Below, piece by piece: positions 8,517 through 18,475 of a stretch of DNA of 64,000 bases. A program made the translations under genes and the position numbers. The notes beneath the pieces are model-generated. The model worked only from the letters and a program-made list of their open reading frames with translations, ran no database searches and was not told where the DNA came from. This DNA comes from Peptoniphilus raoultii. Its GTDB lineage: Bacteria; Bacillota; Clostridia; Tissierellales; Peptoniphilaceae. The stretch covers positions 1,423,629 through 1,487,628 of the forward strand of contig NZ_FMWM01000002.1 of assembly GCF_900099555.1 (NCBI RefSeq), given 5' to 3'. The number at the start of each line of letters is the position of its first letter. Position 1 is the first letter of the stretch.

Positions 8517-9237
8517 TTAATTCTTTATAAATTTCCCCTAAAACTTTTGATGAGTTTTCATGAAAGACAAAATCTGTATAAGAATCATAGGGGGTTGGCG
8601 TTTCATTTATTATAATCAAATGCTTGGCATAGCGGGGCAACATATTTACTGGTGAAACTGTAAGTGATGTTCCAACAACTATTAAAGTTTCTGTACTTTC
8701 CATTTCAATCATAGCAAGTTCAAAATCTCTAGGCATCATATCACCAAACATAACTACATTTGGCCTTAAAGTTCCTCCACAGTTGCATTTTGGTGGTATT
8801 TCTCCTTTTGAAACTTTTTCTTCCATAACTTTAAAAGAATAGGATTTTTGACATTTTGTGCAGTGAATACCTCTTGTTTCTCCATGAACTTCGTAAATAT
8901 TCTTTGAACCTGCCTTGAAATGAAGGTTGTCAATATTTTGAGTTATAACTCCTTTTATATATCCATCTTTTTCCATTTTTGCAAGGGCAATATGGCCATC
9001 ATTTGCCTTTTTATCATTTAAATCCAAAAGAATTTTATAGCCTTCCCTATAAAATATTTCTGGCTCATTTTCCAGTCTGTTTTTGGAAAGAGAATTTACC
9101 GGATCCATATCCTTATAATATCCATTTTTTCCTCTAAAGTCAGGAATTTCAGAATCTGTTGAAATGCCAGCTCCAGTTAAGGCCATAACCTTTGATGAAT
9201 TTTTTATTAAATTTGCTGCTTCTTTAATTTTTTCCAT
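8506..9237 (-). CDS. Sir2-family NAD-dependent protein deacylase
   Basis: 243 residues from MEKIKEAANLI. Sirtuin motifs are present: GAGIS (22-26), DFRG (33-36), TQNIDNLH followed by VHGE (catalytic His), a zinc site CTKC..CNCG, VVMFGD and GTSLTV. The enzyme removes acyl groups from lysines using NAD+. The frame is open upstream to a GTG at 9255, but GGAGG lies 5 bases before the ATG at 9237, which settles the start. Middle gene of CPBP protease-sirtuin-methyltransferase. Confidence 0.94.
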   Translation of the reverse strand: MEKIKEAANLIKNSSKVMALTGAGISTDSEIPDFRGKNGYYKDMDPVNSLSKNRLENEPEIFYREGYKILLDLNDKKANDGHIALAKMEKDGYIKGVITQNIDNLHFKAGSKNIYEVHGETRGIHCTKCQKSYSFKVMEEKVSKGEIPPKCNCGGTLRPNVVMFGDMMPRDFELAMIEMESTETLIVVGTSLTVSPVNMLPRYAKHLIIINETPTPYDSYTDFVFHENSSKVLGEIYKELNDL

Positions 9238-9251
9238 AAAATCCTCCAATT

Positions 9252-10169
9252 TCACTTAAAAACTATTGAATAATAAATTATATACAAAATTACAAGGGCA
9301 AGAATTGGCACAAAATTAAAAATGTCAATGCCTTCCACTTCCCTATAGGCCGTAATATTTCTCTCTTCCCTTATCTGTTCCTTTTTAAGATGCTTAAATA
9401 ATAATCTTAAGATTATGCTACAAAGTATGGAAAGGACAATTAAAATAATAACTATAAAAAGCTGAAGAGAACCTATTTGTCTTGCCATTTCTGTCTGCCA
9501 AAGCATTTTTGAAAATCTTTCATTAATATACCTAGAAAAGATTACAGCTATAATATTATTGGTAAAATGGGCAATAATGGCTGCATAGAGCGAATCTGTC
9601 AGCTTTAAAATATTTCCAAACAAAATCCCTAAAAGTAGGGGAGCCACAAAATTTTGAATGTCAAAATGAAAAAGGGCAAAGACAAGAGCACTCATGCCTA
9701 TGGCAAATTTTGTCCCATAGATGTCATAAGCATTTATTACTGTTGCCCTGAAAAGGACTTCTTCACAAATGGCTGGGACTATGCAAAAAAATATTATATA
9801 ATTATAGATATTGGGATCCATATCAATTAAATCTCTTGATGAATTTGTAAAATCCATAAAGGATGAGATTAGAGACATAAATATTCCATTTAATAGTAAA
9901 ATTATGGGATAAGCCAGAATAACTATTAAAACTGTAAGAAAAATATTTTTAAAGGAGATTTTATGAACCCTTAAAACTTTTCTAATATTTCCCGTCTTGG
10001 ATATAAATAAGGCTGGCAAAAGTATTATAAAAACTTCTGTTATCAGCTGACCCATAAAGTCATATTTTTTTTGTATATCAAAGCCTATAGTTAAAAATAC
10101 TATGGCAAGAATTAATATTAAGCTATTTACCGACAGTACATTTAGGTATCTTTTTTTATATTTTTTCAT
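9252..10169 (-). CDS. CPBP-family intramembrane glutamic-type protease
   Basis: 305 residues with about eight hydrophobic segments. The Abi/CPBP signature is clear: EEVLFR at 136-141 (Glu136, Glu137, Arg141), HF at 168, and HFTNN at 201-205, which together supply the catalytic glutamates, histidines and asparagine of the Rce1-like fold. Members process prenylated proteins in eukaryotes, and in bacteria are linked with bacteriocin immunity or peptide maturation. No bacteriocin-like peptide is seen nearby, so the target is unknown. First gene of a three-gene operon with sirtuin and methyltransferase; AAGGTAAG precedes the ATG. Confidence 0.9.
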   Translation of the reverse strand: MKKYKKRYLNVLSVNSLILILAIVFLTIGFDIQKKYDFMGQLITEVFIILLPALFISKTGNIRKVLRVHKISFKNIFLTVLIVILAYPIILLLNGIFMSLISSFMDFTNSSRDLIDMDPNIYNYIIFFCIVPAICEEVLFRATVINAYDIYGTKFAIGMSALVFALFHFDIQNFVAPLLLGILFGNILKLTDSLYAAIIAHFTNNIIAVIFSRYINERFSKMLWQTEMARQIGSLQLFIVIILIVLSILCSIILRLLFKHLKKEQIREERNITAYREVEGIDIFNFVPILALVILYIIYYSIVFK

Positions 10170-10244
10170 TTGACTTACCTTTACTTTTTGCTTAGTCTTA
10201 TTATTTTTGAGAGACTTTCCCTTAACTTTTTTTATTTATTATTG

Positions 10245-10275
10245 GGGACAGACTGCAAGAGACGCCCCCTTTTAA
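10245..10275. repeat. GGGGACAG/CCCC palindromic element
   Basis: The stretch GGGGACAGACTGCAAGAG followed by ACGCCCC forms an imperfect inverted repeat between the purL stop and the CPBP start. It could serve as the purL terminator, but it lacks a good T run and resembles REP-like palindromes spread by Y1 transposases in Firmicutes (inference). Confidence 0.4.
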
Positions 10276-10312
10276 TTTTATATTTATTTTACTTTGACCA
10301 GGCACTACTTTT

Positions 10313-13300
10313 TTATTTTCTAAAATATTCAACACCAGCTCTAAAAATATTTTGTTTTTTCATATCAGGAACATTTTTAAATAAGCCGTCGTCAACTCTT
10401 TCACTATGACCCATCTTACCAAAAATTTTTCCGTCTTTAGAAATTATTGATTCAATATTTAAAGAAGAGCCGTTTGGACAATTTTCATAAACTCCAACAA
10501 CTTGTTCATTTTCCAAAAGTTCATCTAAAACTTCCTTATTTCCAACAAATCTTCCTTCCCCGTGAGATATGGGTAGCATATATGATTCTTCATCTAAATA
10601 TGTTAGCCATGGAGAATTTTTAGTCATCATCCTAACCTTTTCTATTGTTGCAATGTGCCTTTGACAGGAATTAAAGGTTAGAGTTGGGTCTTCACTTTCC
10701 AAATTTTTTATTTTACCGTAGGGAAGAAGGCCAGTTTTTATAAGAGCTTGAAATCCGTTACAAATTCCGAGTATAAGACCGTCATTTTCTTCAAGCATAA
10801 ATTCAATGGCACATTTAACCTTCGGCGATTTTATTACACTAGCAATAAATTTCCCAGATCCATCTGGCTCATCACCCATAGAAAATCCGCCAGGAATTGC
10901 CAAAATTTGTGCATCTTTAAGGGCTCTAGATAATTCTTCAAGTGAATTTTCTATATCTTCATTTGTCCTATTTTTAAAGAGAATAATTTCAGCCTCAGCC
11001 CCTTCATCTTCAAAAGCTCTCTTTGTATCCCATTCACTATTTGTGCCAGGGAAAGCTGGTATTACAACCTTAACTTTTTCTACGAGCTTTGTAGATTTCT
11101 TTCTCCTGTCACCTGCTTTTTTATTTTCAAAATTTTCTAAAAGTTTAGAATCTTTTGGTGAGAAAATTTCATCAAATTTATGAATATAGGCCCTTTCCAA
11201 GTCTTCTTTATCAAGTTTATATCCATTTACTGTCATAGCTTCTGCAAATTTTCCTATTTCTCTGATAAAATCTCTGTTATCTAAAAATTCAACAATAAAT
11301 GATCCGTATTTTGGTGAATATAAATCATCTAATTTTATATCAAATCCAGTTTGATAAAGGGCATTTTCAAAAATATGACTAAGTGTGCCCTTGTTCGTTA
11401 TAGCAGTTGCAGAAATTATATTTCCATCTAAAATATCCTTATGAATTTTCTTTAAGTTTTCCTTTAAGATTTGCAGGTCAATTTTTCCTACATCGTCATA
11501 GGAGATTTCAATTAAGCCTATTCTTCCCCTTCCCTTAAAGTCAGGTGAAATTATATTTTGGACATCTGCTGTTGTTACAGCAAAAGAAATTAAGGTTGGC
11601 GGAACATCTATGTTTTCAAAAGTTCCAGACATTGAATCCTTTCCTCCAATTGGGGGAGCGTCAAAAGCTTTTGAGGCTTCAAAGGCACCTAAAAGGGCTT
11701 TTAAAGGCTTTGACCATGCTTTTTTATCCTTTAATTTTTCAAAATATTCTTGGAAGGAAAGTCTGATTTTTTCAGGGCTTCCTCCTGATGCAATAATTTT
11801 ACATATTGATTCAATAACGGCATAATAGCCTCCTAAAAACTGTGATTCTTCTGACAGATAAGGATTAAATCCATAGGACATTAGAGATGCAGTTTTTACA
11901 TTACCATCAAAGGATGGAATTTTTGCGGCCATAGTCTGAACCGGAACCGTTTGTTTGTTTCCACCTAGTGGGGCTAAAACAGTGCTTCTTCCAACAGATG
12001 GATCAAAAATTTCTATTAAATTCTTTTTAGATGCAATGTTTAAATCTGATAGATATTTTCTTAAATTTTTTGGATCCTTATCTTGATTGTTTAATATCTT
12101 TGGCAAATCTTCTGAACTTACAAAAACTTCTTGCTTCCTCTTTGCTCCCGTTGAATTTATAAAATCATAGGAAAGATCAGCAATAATCTTGTCCTTATAT
12201 TTTATAAGCATATTATTTGTGTCAGTAACTGTGGCAACATGAGTTGCTTCAAGATTTTCACTGTGAGCATATTCCATAAATTTATCATAGTCTTGTGGAC
12301 CAATGACAACAGCCATTCTCTCTTGAGATTCTGAAATTGCTATTTCCTTTGGCTTTAAACCATTATATTTTAAAGGTACTCTGTCAAGGAAAATTTCAAT
12401 AGAATCAGAAAGTTCACCAATGGCAATGGAAACTCCTCCAGCACCAAAGTCATTACATTTTTTTATCAACTTTGCAAGTTCAGGAATCCTAAAAAGTCTT
12501 TGTATTTTTCTCTCTTCTGGTGCATTTCCCTTTTGAACTTGAGCAGATTGAGTTTTAATTGATGTTTCCTTGTGAGATTTTGATGAACCTGTTGCTCCAC
12601 CAATACCATCACGGCCTGTTCTTCCACCTAGTAAAATTACCATGTCGCCCTTTTGCGGCTTTAATCTTTTAACATTTTCTTCAGGGGCTGCCGCTATAAC
12701 GGCTCCTGCTTCAAGCCTTTTTGCTACATAAGATGGATGATATATTTCATCAACATATCCAGTTGCAAGACCAATTTGATTACCATAAGATGAATAGCCT
12801 TTGGCAGCCTGCCTTGTAATTTGTTTTTGAGGAAGTTTTCCTTTTAAAGTTTCAGAAACTGGCGTGAAGGGATTAGCTGCTCCACTAATTCTCATGGCTT
12901 GATAAACAAAAGACCTTCCGCTTAGGGGGTCACGAATTGCACCTCCAAGGCATGTTGAAGCTCCGCCCACTGGTTCTATTTCTGTTGGATGGTTATGAGT
13001 TTCGTTTTTAAACATTAAAAGATAGGGCCTTTCTTCTATTTTTCCATCCACTTCTACTTTAACCTTTATTTTTATAGAGCAGGCATTAATTTCATCAGAA
13101 ATTTCTTGATCATCTAACATGCCCTTTGCCCTTAAATGCCTAGCAAGGATTGTCCCCATATCCATTAAGGTTACTGGTTTTTCTCTCTTTAAGTCCCTTC
13201 TCATTTGAAGATATTCATCAAAGGCCTTTTTAATTTCCTCATCAAGTTTAGTCTTAAGATCAAAATGACTTGTAAGTTCAGTATTAAAAGTTGTGTGCCT

Positions 13301-13987
13301 ACAGTGGTCAGACCAATAGGTGTCAATAATTGCAAGCTCTGTTTCATTGGGATCACGATTTATAGATTTAAAATAAGCCTGAAAAACTTTTAAATCATCA
13401 AGATTCATTGCAAGGCTCTTATCATTTAAAAATTTTTCTAATTGTCTATCGTCATAGGAAATAAAACCGTCAAAAGTAATATTTTCTAAATTATTTGTAT
13501 CTTTCTCTTCCTTGAAGAAATTTTCATATAGTTCTGTAACCCTTGAGTCCACAGGATTAATTAAATACTTTTCAATTTCCTCCCTGTCCTTAGGAGATTG
13601 AACTTCCCCAATATCATAGACAAGAGAAACTTTTGCCCTGACTTTTTTGTCTGTAAATAATTTAATAGTATCAAGAAGACTTTCCTCCCTTTGATCAAAT
13701 TGACCTTCAAGATAAACTACACGAATGGGATTTTCTAAAACCAAGTCATTTGACGGTTTGCTTTCATTTTCAACATAAACTTCGTCAACGGGCTTTTCAG
13801 CTAAAACTGTATAAAGGATTGAAGAGAAAGTTTCTTCATCAATATCTAAATCATAGCATCTATAGACTACGAGCTTTCTCAATTTAATACTAAGGGCATT
13901 TTCAATTTCTTTTTTTAAATCCCTTGACAAAAAATCAAATTCTTCCTTTTTTCTGACATAAACTCTAATTGGATTATTTTTAGTCAT
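10313..13987 (-). CDS. purL: phosphoribosylformylglycinamidine synthase, single-chain (PurL with glutaminase domain)
   Basis: 1224 residues, the fused large form rather than the PurS/PurQ/PurL trio. It converts FGAR to FGAM with glutamine and ATP (step 4 of IMP synthesis). The synthetase half includes SDHCRHTTFNTEL, HNHPTEIEPVGGASTCLGG and GGKDSMSGTF. The C-terminal class I glutaminase has PAFPGTNSEWD, nucleophile Cys1076 in LGICNGFQ, and His1194/Glu1196 in GHSERV. The gene stands alone; no other pur genes adjoin it. AGGAGG lies ahead of the ATG. Confidence 0.96.
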   Translation of the reverse strand: MTKNNPIRVYVRKKEEFDFLSRDLKKEIENALSIKLRKLVVYRCYDLDIDEETFSSILYTVLAEKPVDEVYVENESKPSNDLVLENPIRVVYLEGQFDQREESLLDTIKLFTDKKVRAKVSLVYDIGEVQSPKDREEIEKYLINPVDSRVTELYENFFKEEKDTNNLENITFDGFISYDDRQLEKFLNDKSLAMNLDDLKVFQAYFKSINRDPNETELAIIDTYWSDHCRHTTFNTELTSHFDLKTKLDEEIKKAFDEYLQMRRDLKREKPVTLMDMGTILARHLRAKGMLDDQEISDEINACSIKIKVKVEVDGKIEERPYLLMFKNETHNHPTEIEPVGGASTCLGGAIRDPLSGRSFVYQAMRISGAANPFTPVSETLKGKLPQKQITRQAAKGYSSYGNQIGLATGYVDEIYHPSYVAKRLEAGAVIAAAPEENVKRLKPQKGDMVILLGGRTGRDGIGGATGSSKSHKETSIKTQSAQVQKGNAPEERKIQRLFRIPELAKLIKKCNDFGAGGVSIAIGELSDSIEIFLDRVPLKYNGLKPKEIAISESQERMAVVIGPQDYDKFMEYAHSENLEATHVATVTDTNNMLIKYKDKIIADLSYDFINSTGAKRKQEVFVSSEDLPKILNNQDKDPKNLRKYLSDLNIASKKNLIEIFDPSVGRSTVLAPLGGNKQTVPVQTMAAKIPSFDGNVKTASLMSYGFNPYLSEESQFLGGYYAVIESICKIIASGGSPEKIRLSFQEYFEKLKDKKAWSKPLKALLGAFEASKAFDAPPIGGKDSMSGTFENIDVPPTLISFAVTTADVQNIISPDFKGRGRIGLIEISYDDVGKIDLQILKENLKKIHKDILDGNIISATAITNKGTLSHIFENALYQTGFDIKLDDLYSPKYGSFIVEFLDNRDFIREIGKFAEAMTVNGYKLDKEDLERAYIHKFDEIFSPKDSKLLENFENKKAGDRRKKSTKLVEKVKVVIPAFPGTNSEWDTKRAFEDEGAEAEIILFKNRTNEDIENSLEELSRALKDAQILAIPGGFSMGDEPDGSGKFIASVIKSPKVKCAIEFMLEENDGLILGICNGFQALIKTGLLPYGKIKNLESEDPTLTFNSCQRHIATIEKVRMMTKNSPWLTYLDEESYMLPISHGEGRFVGNKEVLDELLENEQVVGVYENCPNGSSLNIESIISKDGKIFGKMGHSERVDDGLFKNVPDMKKQNIFRAGVEYFRK

Positions 13988-14114
13988 ACTTCCTCCTAAA
14001 AAATAGATTTATAGGCTAAACCATACTAATAAAATCTGCTCTTTCTTTAATTAATATTATAACATAAGATACTTGTCATTAAAATTTGAGGAGATTTTAT
14101 TTTTTAAATTTAAA

Positions 14115-14151
14115 TTTTAGGGACATATTCCCAAAAGAATTGTCCCTAAAA
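14115..14151. terminator. long GGGACA/TGTCCC hairpin
   Basis: TTTTAGGGACA (14115-14125) and TGTCCCTAAAA (14141-14151) are perfect inverted repeats, with an inner ATTC/GAAT stem. The A/T flanks let it terminate either strand; it lies 4 bases past the aminotransferase stop. Its GGGACA core echoes the palindrome near 10.25 kb. Confidence 0.7.
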
Positions 14152-14154
14152 ACT

Positions 14155-15342
14155 TTATTTATAATTAATTTCCTTAAGGGCAGCATCAAGTCTTCCTAAA
14201 GCTTCTGCCAAAACATCTTTGGGACATGCAAGGTTAAGTCTTACAAATCCCTTTCCTTCATCTCCAAAAATATAGCCCATATTTGAAAAAATTCCTGCCT
14301 TATCTTCTAAAAATTTTTCTAGGTCCGTATCATCTAAGCCAAGATCCCTAAAATCAATCCAGCTAAGATAAGTTCCCTCACTTAGTGGAGCCTTGATTTT
14401 AGAATAATTTTTTTCAAAAAAATTCATTAGAAATTTTTCATTTTCATAAATTACAGAAATTGCCTCATCCAGCCAACCTTCACAATAATTATAGGCAAGT
14501 TCTCCTGCCTTATAACCCAAAGCAGAATTTGCATTTATTCCCACATTAAACATAGCTTTTTTAAATTTATCTCTTAGGTCTTTATTTTTAATAATAATAT
14601 TTGAAAGACCAAGTCCTGCTAAATTAAAGGTTTTTGATGGTGATGTAAATGTTATAGTTTTTTCCGCAAGGTCATCTGATAAGGTTTGAAAAACTATATG
14701 TTTGCTGCCAGGCATAATAATATCTGAATGAATTTCATCAGACAAAAGCAATAGATTATTATCTAAAACAATTTTACCAATTTTTTCAAGCTCCTCTTTT
14801 GTCCAAACTCTTCCACATGGATTATGGGGTGAACAGAATAATAAGATTTTATTATTTTGGTCCTTTGCAAGCTCGTCAAGAAGATTAAAGTCAATTTCAT
14901 AATATCCATTATTTTCTATTAATGGGCAGTTTACAATTTTTCTTTCCTGCCTTTCAATGGCAAAGGAGAAAGGAAAATAAACTGGTCTCATAATAATTAC
15001 TCCATCTCCCTTACTACTGTAGGCCCTAATAGCATTAAAAATCCCTGCAACAATTCCTTGAGTGTGGACCACCCATTCTCTTTCGATTTTAAAATTATGT
15101 TTTCTTTCCATCCAAGAAATTAAGGCCTTATAATAATCATCATTTGCTGATGTATAACCAAGTACCATATGATCAAGAAATTCTGTCAGTCCATCCTTTA
15201 TTTCCGGTGGCGTTTTAAATTCCATATCAGCAACGGAAAAGGGAACAATTCCTTCCCTTCCCTTTAATTTTTTTTCAATGGCAACCCATTTATTAGAACC
15301 GTCCTTTTTTCTGTCTACCCTAGTCACAAAATCGTATTTCAT
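14155..15342 (-). CDS. MalY/PatB family PLP-dependent C-S beta-lyase (aminotransferase fold)
   Basis: 395 residues, fold type I. Lys237 in SPSKTFNLAGL is the expected Schiff-base lysine. Other class features are SVADMEFKTPPEI at 36-48, NPCGRVW near 174-180 and SDEIHSDI at 201-208 (PLP-ring Asp). The SVADMDF opening and the SDEIHSD motif are typical of the MalY/PatB group, whose members cleave cystathionine or cysteine conjugates to give pyruvate, ammonia and a thiol. Substrate cannot be fixed from sequence. It is a single gene between two hairpins. Confidence 0.87.
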   Translation of the reverse strand: MKYDFVTRVDRKKDGSNKWVAIEKKLKGREGIVPFSVADMEFKTPPEIKDGLTEFLDHMVLGYTSANDDYYKALISWMERKHNFKIEREWVVHTQGIVAGIFNAIRAYSSKGDGVIIMRPVYFPFSFAIERQERKIVNCPLIENNGYYEIDFNLLDELAKDQNNKILLFCSPHNPCGRVWTKEELEKIGKIVLDNNLLLLSDEIHSDIIMPGSKHIVFQTLSDDLAEKTITFTSPSKTFNLAGLGLSNIIIKNKDLRDKFKKAMFNVGINANSALGYKAGELAYNYCEGWLDEAISVIYENEKFLMNFFEKNYSKIKAPLSEGTYLSWIDFRDLGLDDTDLEKFLEDKAGIFSNMGYIFGDEGKGFVRLNLACPKDVLAEALGRLDAALKEINYK

Positions 15343-15427
15343 TTTTAGCCCCCTAGTCTTTTTATATTATTATAACTGATGGAGAATATTTTTGTTAGCC
15401 TAAATTAAAGTTATAAAGATTAAAAAA

Positions 15428-15448
15428 AGAACGGCTTTAAACCGTTCT
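15428..15448. terminator. terminator of the nfeD-floA operon
   Basis: AGAACGG (15428-15434) and CCGTTCT (15442-15448) pair; A7 on one side and T7 on the other make it bidirectional. It lies just after the third gene of the operon. Confidence 0.9.
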
Positions 15449-15452
15449 TTTT

Positions 15453-16037
15453 TTAATCTCTTAGGGAAAGAGGCCTATCCAAAAGCTCCTTATAAATAAT
15501 AGCCTTAACTAAAGTATCTTCAGAAAAATCTTCTACAGTTTCCTTTAAATCAAAGATCTTATTTTTATTCTCCTCTTCCATTTTTCTGATCTTTTCTCTT
15601 TTTTCCTCTTCTTCCAATTCCGCATAATATTTTTTTACTTCGCTTTTTTCATTTTCAACTTTTTCTAAATATTTTTTATTGTCAAAAGTCTTATTGTCCT
15701 TTTGGGCCTTTAATATATCTTCTTCCTTATCGGAAATAAAAATATTTTTCTTATAGGTCCTATCCTTTTTTCCCCTTTTTCCTTTTTCGATTTTTTTTGC
15801 CTTATTAAAAAATTCTTCTCTATTTTCCTTGGCTTTTTGTTTATTATTATCTCTTCTAGCCTCTTTTATGGTTTCACTTGCCATTTTATCGGCACGATCT
15901 TCCTTTTTTATTTCTTCCTTAGTTTTTATAAAGTATCTTTTAACAGCAGCTAAGGCCACAATAAGTAGGGCAAAGGGTAAAATCTGAAAAATTATAAAGA
16001 TAAGGATACTAATAAAGGTACTTACGAAAGTAACCAT
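15453..16037 (-). CDS. hypothetical membrane-anchored, lysine/glutamate-rich protein
   Basis: 194 residues. An N-terminal hydrophobic helix (FVSTFISILIFIIFQILPF and ALLIVALAAV, residues ~4-30) is followed by a highly charged, probably coiled-coil cytoplasmic region rich in K and E, ending in VEDFSEDTLVKAIIYKELLDRPLSLRD. I do not recognise a family. Its ATG overlaps the floA stop by one base (TAATG), so it is the third gene of nfeD-floA. In Bacillus the slot after floA holds the small protein yqfB, but similarity to that is not apparent. A flotillin-associated scaffold role is inference. Confidence 0.75.
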   Translation of the reverse strand: MVTFVSTFISILIFIIFQILPFALLIVALAAVKRYFIKTKEEIKKEDRADKMASETIKEARRDNNKQKAKENREEFFNKAKKIEKGKRGKKDRTYKKNIFISDKEEDILKAQKDNKTFDNKKYLEKVENEKSEVKKYYAELEEEEKREKIRKMEEENKNKIFDLKETVEDFSEDTLVKAIIYKELLDRPLSLRD

Positions 16038-17029
16038 TAATTTTCAGCCTTCTTAGTTTTTTCTGTGGACTTGGAAATAGAAGTTCTCATATCAGTATCA
16101 GAATTTAAATTTTTTATTTTATAATAATCAATTGCTCCAATGTTGCCATTTTTTAAGGCTTCAGCCATAGCTAATGGAACTTCTGATTCAGCTTCCACAA
16201 CTTTTGCCCTCATGGCTTCAACTTCAGCCTTCATTTCTTGTTCACGGGCAAGAGCCATGGCACGTCTTTCAGATGCTTTAGCTTCGGCAATTCTCTTGTC
16301 TGCTTCTGCTTGATCTGTTTGAAGTCTTGCACCAATATTTCTTGCAACATCAACATCCGCTATATCTATTGATAAGATTTCATAAGCCGTTCCTGAATCA
16401 AGACCTTTTTCCAAAACTACTTTAGAAATTGAATCTGGGTTTTCCAAAACTGACTTATAAGATTTTGAAGAACCAACTGTCGTTACAATACCTTCACCAA
16501 CTCTTGCAATTATTGTTTCTTCGCCAGCACCACCAACTAGTCTATCAATATTGGCCCTAACTGTAACCTTAGCCTTAACAATAACTTCAATACCATCTTG
16601 GGCAACTGCAGAAATATTTGGCGTTTCAATTACCTTTGGATTAACCGAAACTTGAACAGCTTCTAAAACATTTCTTCCTGCCAAATCAATGGCTGCTGCC
16701 CTTTCAAAATGAAGTGGAATATTTGCCCTTTGAGCTGCAATTAAAGCATCTACTAAAGTATTTACATTTCCTCCTGCAAGATAATGGGCTTCAAGGCCTG
16801 AAATGTCAAGATCAAGTCCTGCTTTTGTTGCCTTAATTGCGGGATTTACAATTCTTGATGGCCTAACACGTCTTAATTTCATACCAATAAGATCTGTAAA
16901 TTTAATTTTAACCCCTGAGAAAAAGGCTGTTACCCATAAACCTATTGGGAAAAATGATAAAAATATACTAGCTCCAATAATTATTAATACTAGGATCACT
17001 AAAGGTCCAGCTACAAATAAACTATCCAT
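16037..17029 (-). CDS. floA: flotillin-like protein FloA
   Basis: 330 residues, the normal FloA (YqfA) size. A membrane-inserting hydrophobic N-terminus (~5-40) is followed by the SPFH/PHB region ([37 protein letters not shown]) and a long Glu/Ala coiled coil ([38 protein letters not shown]). FloA oligomerises and organises ordered membrane microdomains; NfeD partner proteins are normally encoded beside it, as here (14-base gap from nfeD). Confidence 0.96.
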   Translation of the reverse strand: MDSLFVAGPLVILVLIIIGASIFLSFFPIGLWVTAFFSGVKIKFTDLIGMKLRRVRPSRIVNPAIKATKAGLDLDISGLEAHYLAGGNVNTLVDALIAAQRANIPLHFERAAAIDLAGRNVLEAVQVSVNPKVIETPNISAVAQDGIEVIVKAKVTVRANIDRLVGGAGEETIIARVGEGIVTTVGSSKSYKSVLENPDSISKVVLEKGLDSGTAYEILSIDIADVDVARNIGARLQTDQAEADKRIAEAKASERRAMALAREQEMKAEVEAMRAKVVEAESEVPLAMAEALKNGNIGAIDYYKIKNLNSDTDMRTSISKSTEKTKKAEN

Positions 17030-17043
17030 AAAAACTCCTTTCC

Positions 17044-17886
17044 TTATTTTACTTCTTCTACAAATATTTTAAATCCTTCAATTTTTGTCACATGAACTTT
17101 TTTATCCCTTTCTACAAATTGTCCCTGTGAAATAACTTCAATTTTTTGCATTGATGAGTCCGAAGTTTTTGCAAAGCCTGAAGGTCTTAAGGCTGTTACA
17201 GTAATTAACTCATCTCCAATTTTAAGCTCAGGATTATCTACACTTAAATACCCCTCGCTGCCATCAGATCTTTTATTAAGTCTTAATTTATCAAAAAATT
17301 TCATATCATACCCCAACTTTAATAGTACAATTGCTATAAATCCAGCAATACCAGTTGCTATAACAAGTGAAATAAGAGAAAAGAATAAATCTGTCCCTGC
17401 ATTTATAATTCCCAAAATTAAAAACATTGTTCCTGCAATGCCTGGCAGTCCAAATCCTGGCACAAAAATTTCAAAAATAACTAAGAATACTCCTAGGATA
17501 AAGAAAATCAAAGGAAGCAAAATACTATTTCCCGCTACAAAGTTTCCTAAAAAATATAGGATAAATGCAATTAAAGAAATTATGCCTAAGATGCCAAAAG
17601 ATGGCATAAATAGCTCTGCAACTGCGGCACAAATTCCTATAATTAAAGCCGCTCTAAGAAAATTTTTATTAGTTATAAGCTTAAAGATTTTTGACTCCTG
17701 ACTTTTAAATTTTGAGGAATCCAAAAAAGTCATTTTATCCCCTAAATCTTTAAGGGGAACTTCTCTTACAATTTTCTTATTAGGAAGACTGGAAAAATCC
17801 CCTTGGGTTGTAATTTCTTTTGCCCAAATTCCTGTAAAGCTTAATATAAAAAATGCAAAAAGTGTGTATAAAACTAATTTTTTCAT
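17044..17886 (-). CDS. NfeD family membrane protein, short form without protease domain
   Basis: 280 residues. A signal peptide ([17 protein letters not shown]) leads into ~60 extracytoplasmic residues, then four or five transmembrane helices (e.g. [40 protein letters not shown]) and a C-terminal NfeD OB-fold domain ([30 protein letters not shown]). Long NfeD proteins such as YqeZ carry an N-terminal ClpP-like serine protease; here that domain is reduced to a stub ([17 protein letters not shown]) with no Ser/Lys dyad. It probably acts as a scaffold partner of FloA. First gene of nfeD-floA-hypothetical. Confidence 0.9.
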   Translation of the reverse strand: MKKLVLYTLFAFFILSFTGIWAKEITTQGDFSSLPNKKIVREVPLKDLGDKMTFLDSSKFKSQESKIFKLITNKNFLRAALIIGICAAVAELFMPSFGILGIISLIAFILYFLGNFVAGNSILLPLIFFILGVFLVIFEIFVPGFGLPGIAGTMFLILGIINAGTDLFFSLISLVIATGIAGFIAIVLLKLGYDMKFFDKLRLNKRSDGSEGYLSVDNPELKIGDELITVTALRPSGFAKTSDSSMQKIEVISQGQFVERDKKVHVTKIEGFKIFVEEVK

Positions 17887-18023
17887 TTAATCCCCCTTAT
17901 TATTATACCCTACAAAGTACTTTAAATTAATAGTTTTTTATAATAATATAGTAAATTTTCATTTACAAATTTTTATTTCTTTGGGGTATATATAAATGAA
18001 CTATAATTATAAAGGAGCATAAA

Positions 18024-18475
18024 ATGATAAAAACAGTTGTCCATATCGGATTAAGTGTAAAGAATTTAGAAAGATCCATTGAATTTCATAGAGATATTTT
18101 AGGTCTTCATTACAAAGGAAAGGTGGGAATGGAAGGTCCATCATCTGATGAATTCCTTTAAAAGAAAAATATCCAGACAAAAGTTGCCTATCTTTCATAT
18201 TCAAAAGATTCTGCCCCAGCAGATATTAAACTAATTGAATTTACAAGTGATACTCTTACAGAAAGAAAATCCTCACTTTTTGAAAGTTCAATTTCGGAAC
18301 TCTGATTTGAAGTGGCGAACATTGATGAATTTTATGATTATCTTTTGGAAAAAATGTTAAAACCATGTCTAGTCCACAGTAATTTGATTCTAGCAAATGG
18401 GGATTTGGTAAAAGCAAAGCCTTTTATTTTTACGAGCCAGACGGCATTATCTTAGAAGCAATTCAAAGCTTATAG
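18024..18475 (+). pseudogene. VOC/glyoxalase-family protein, degraded
   Basis: From ATG 18024 (AAAGGAG upstream) the frame reads MIKTVVHIGLSVKNLERSIE then FHRDILGLHYKGKVGMEGP, a typical VOC/glyoxalase N-terminus with the metal-ligand His. It stops at TAA 18158, resumes as VAYLSYSKDSAPADIKLIEF, meets TGA at 18302, continues FEVANIDEFYDYLLEK, then shifts frame and ends KAFYFYEPDGIILEAIQSL-stop at 18475. At least two stops and two frameshifts make function impossible. The last 13 bases overlap the convergent gene. Confidence 0.85.

Noticed and set aside
10806-11183. 125-codon plus-strand frame inside purL
   Set aside because: Antisense shadow of the conserved glutaminase region of PurL.
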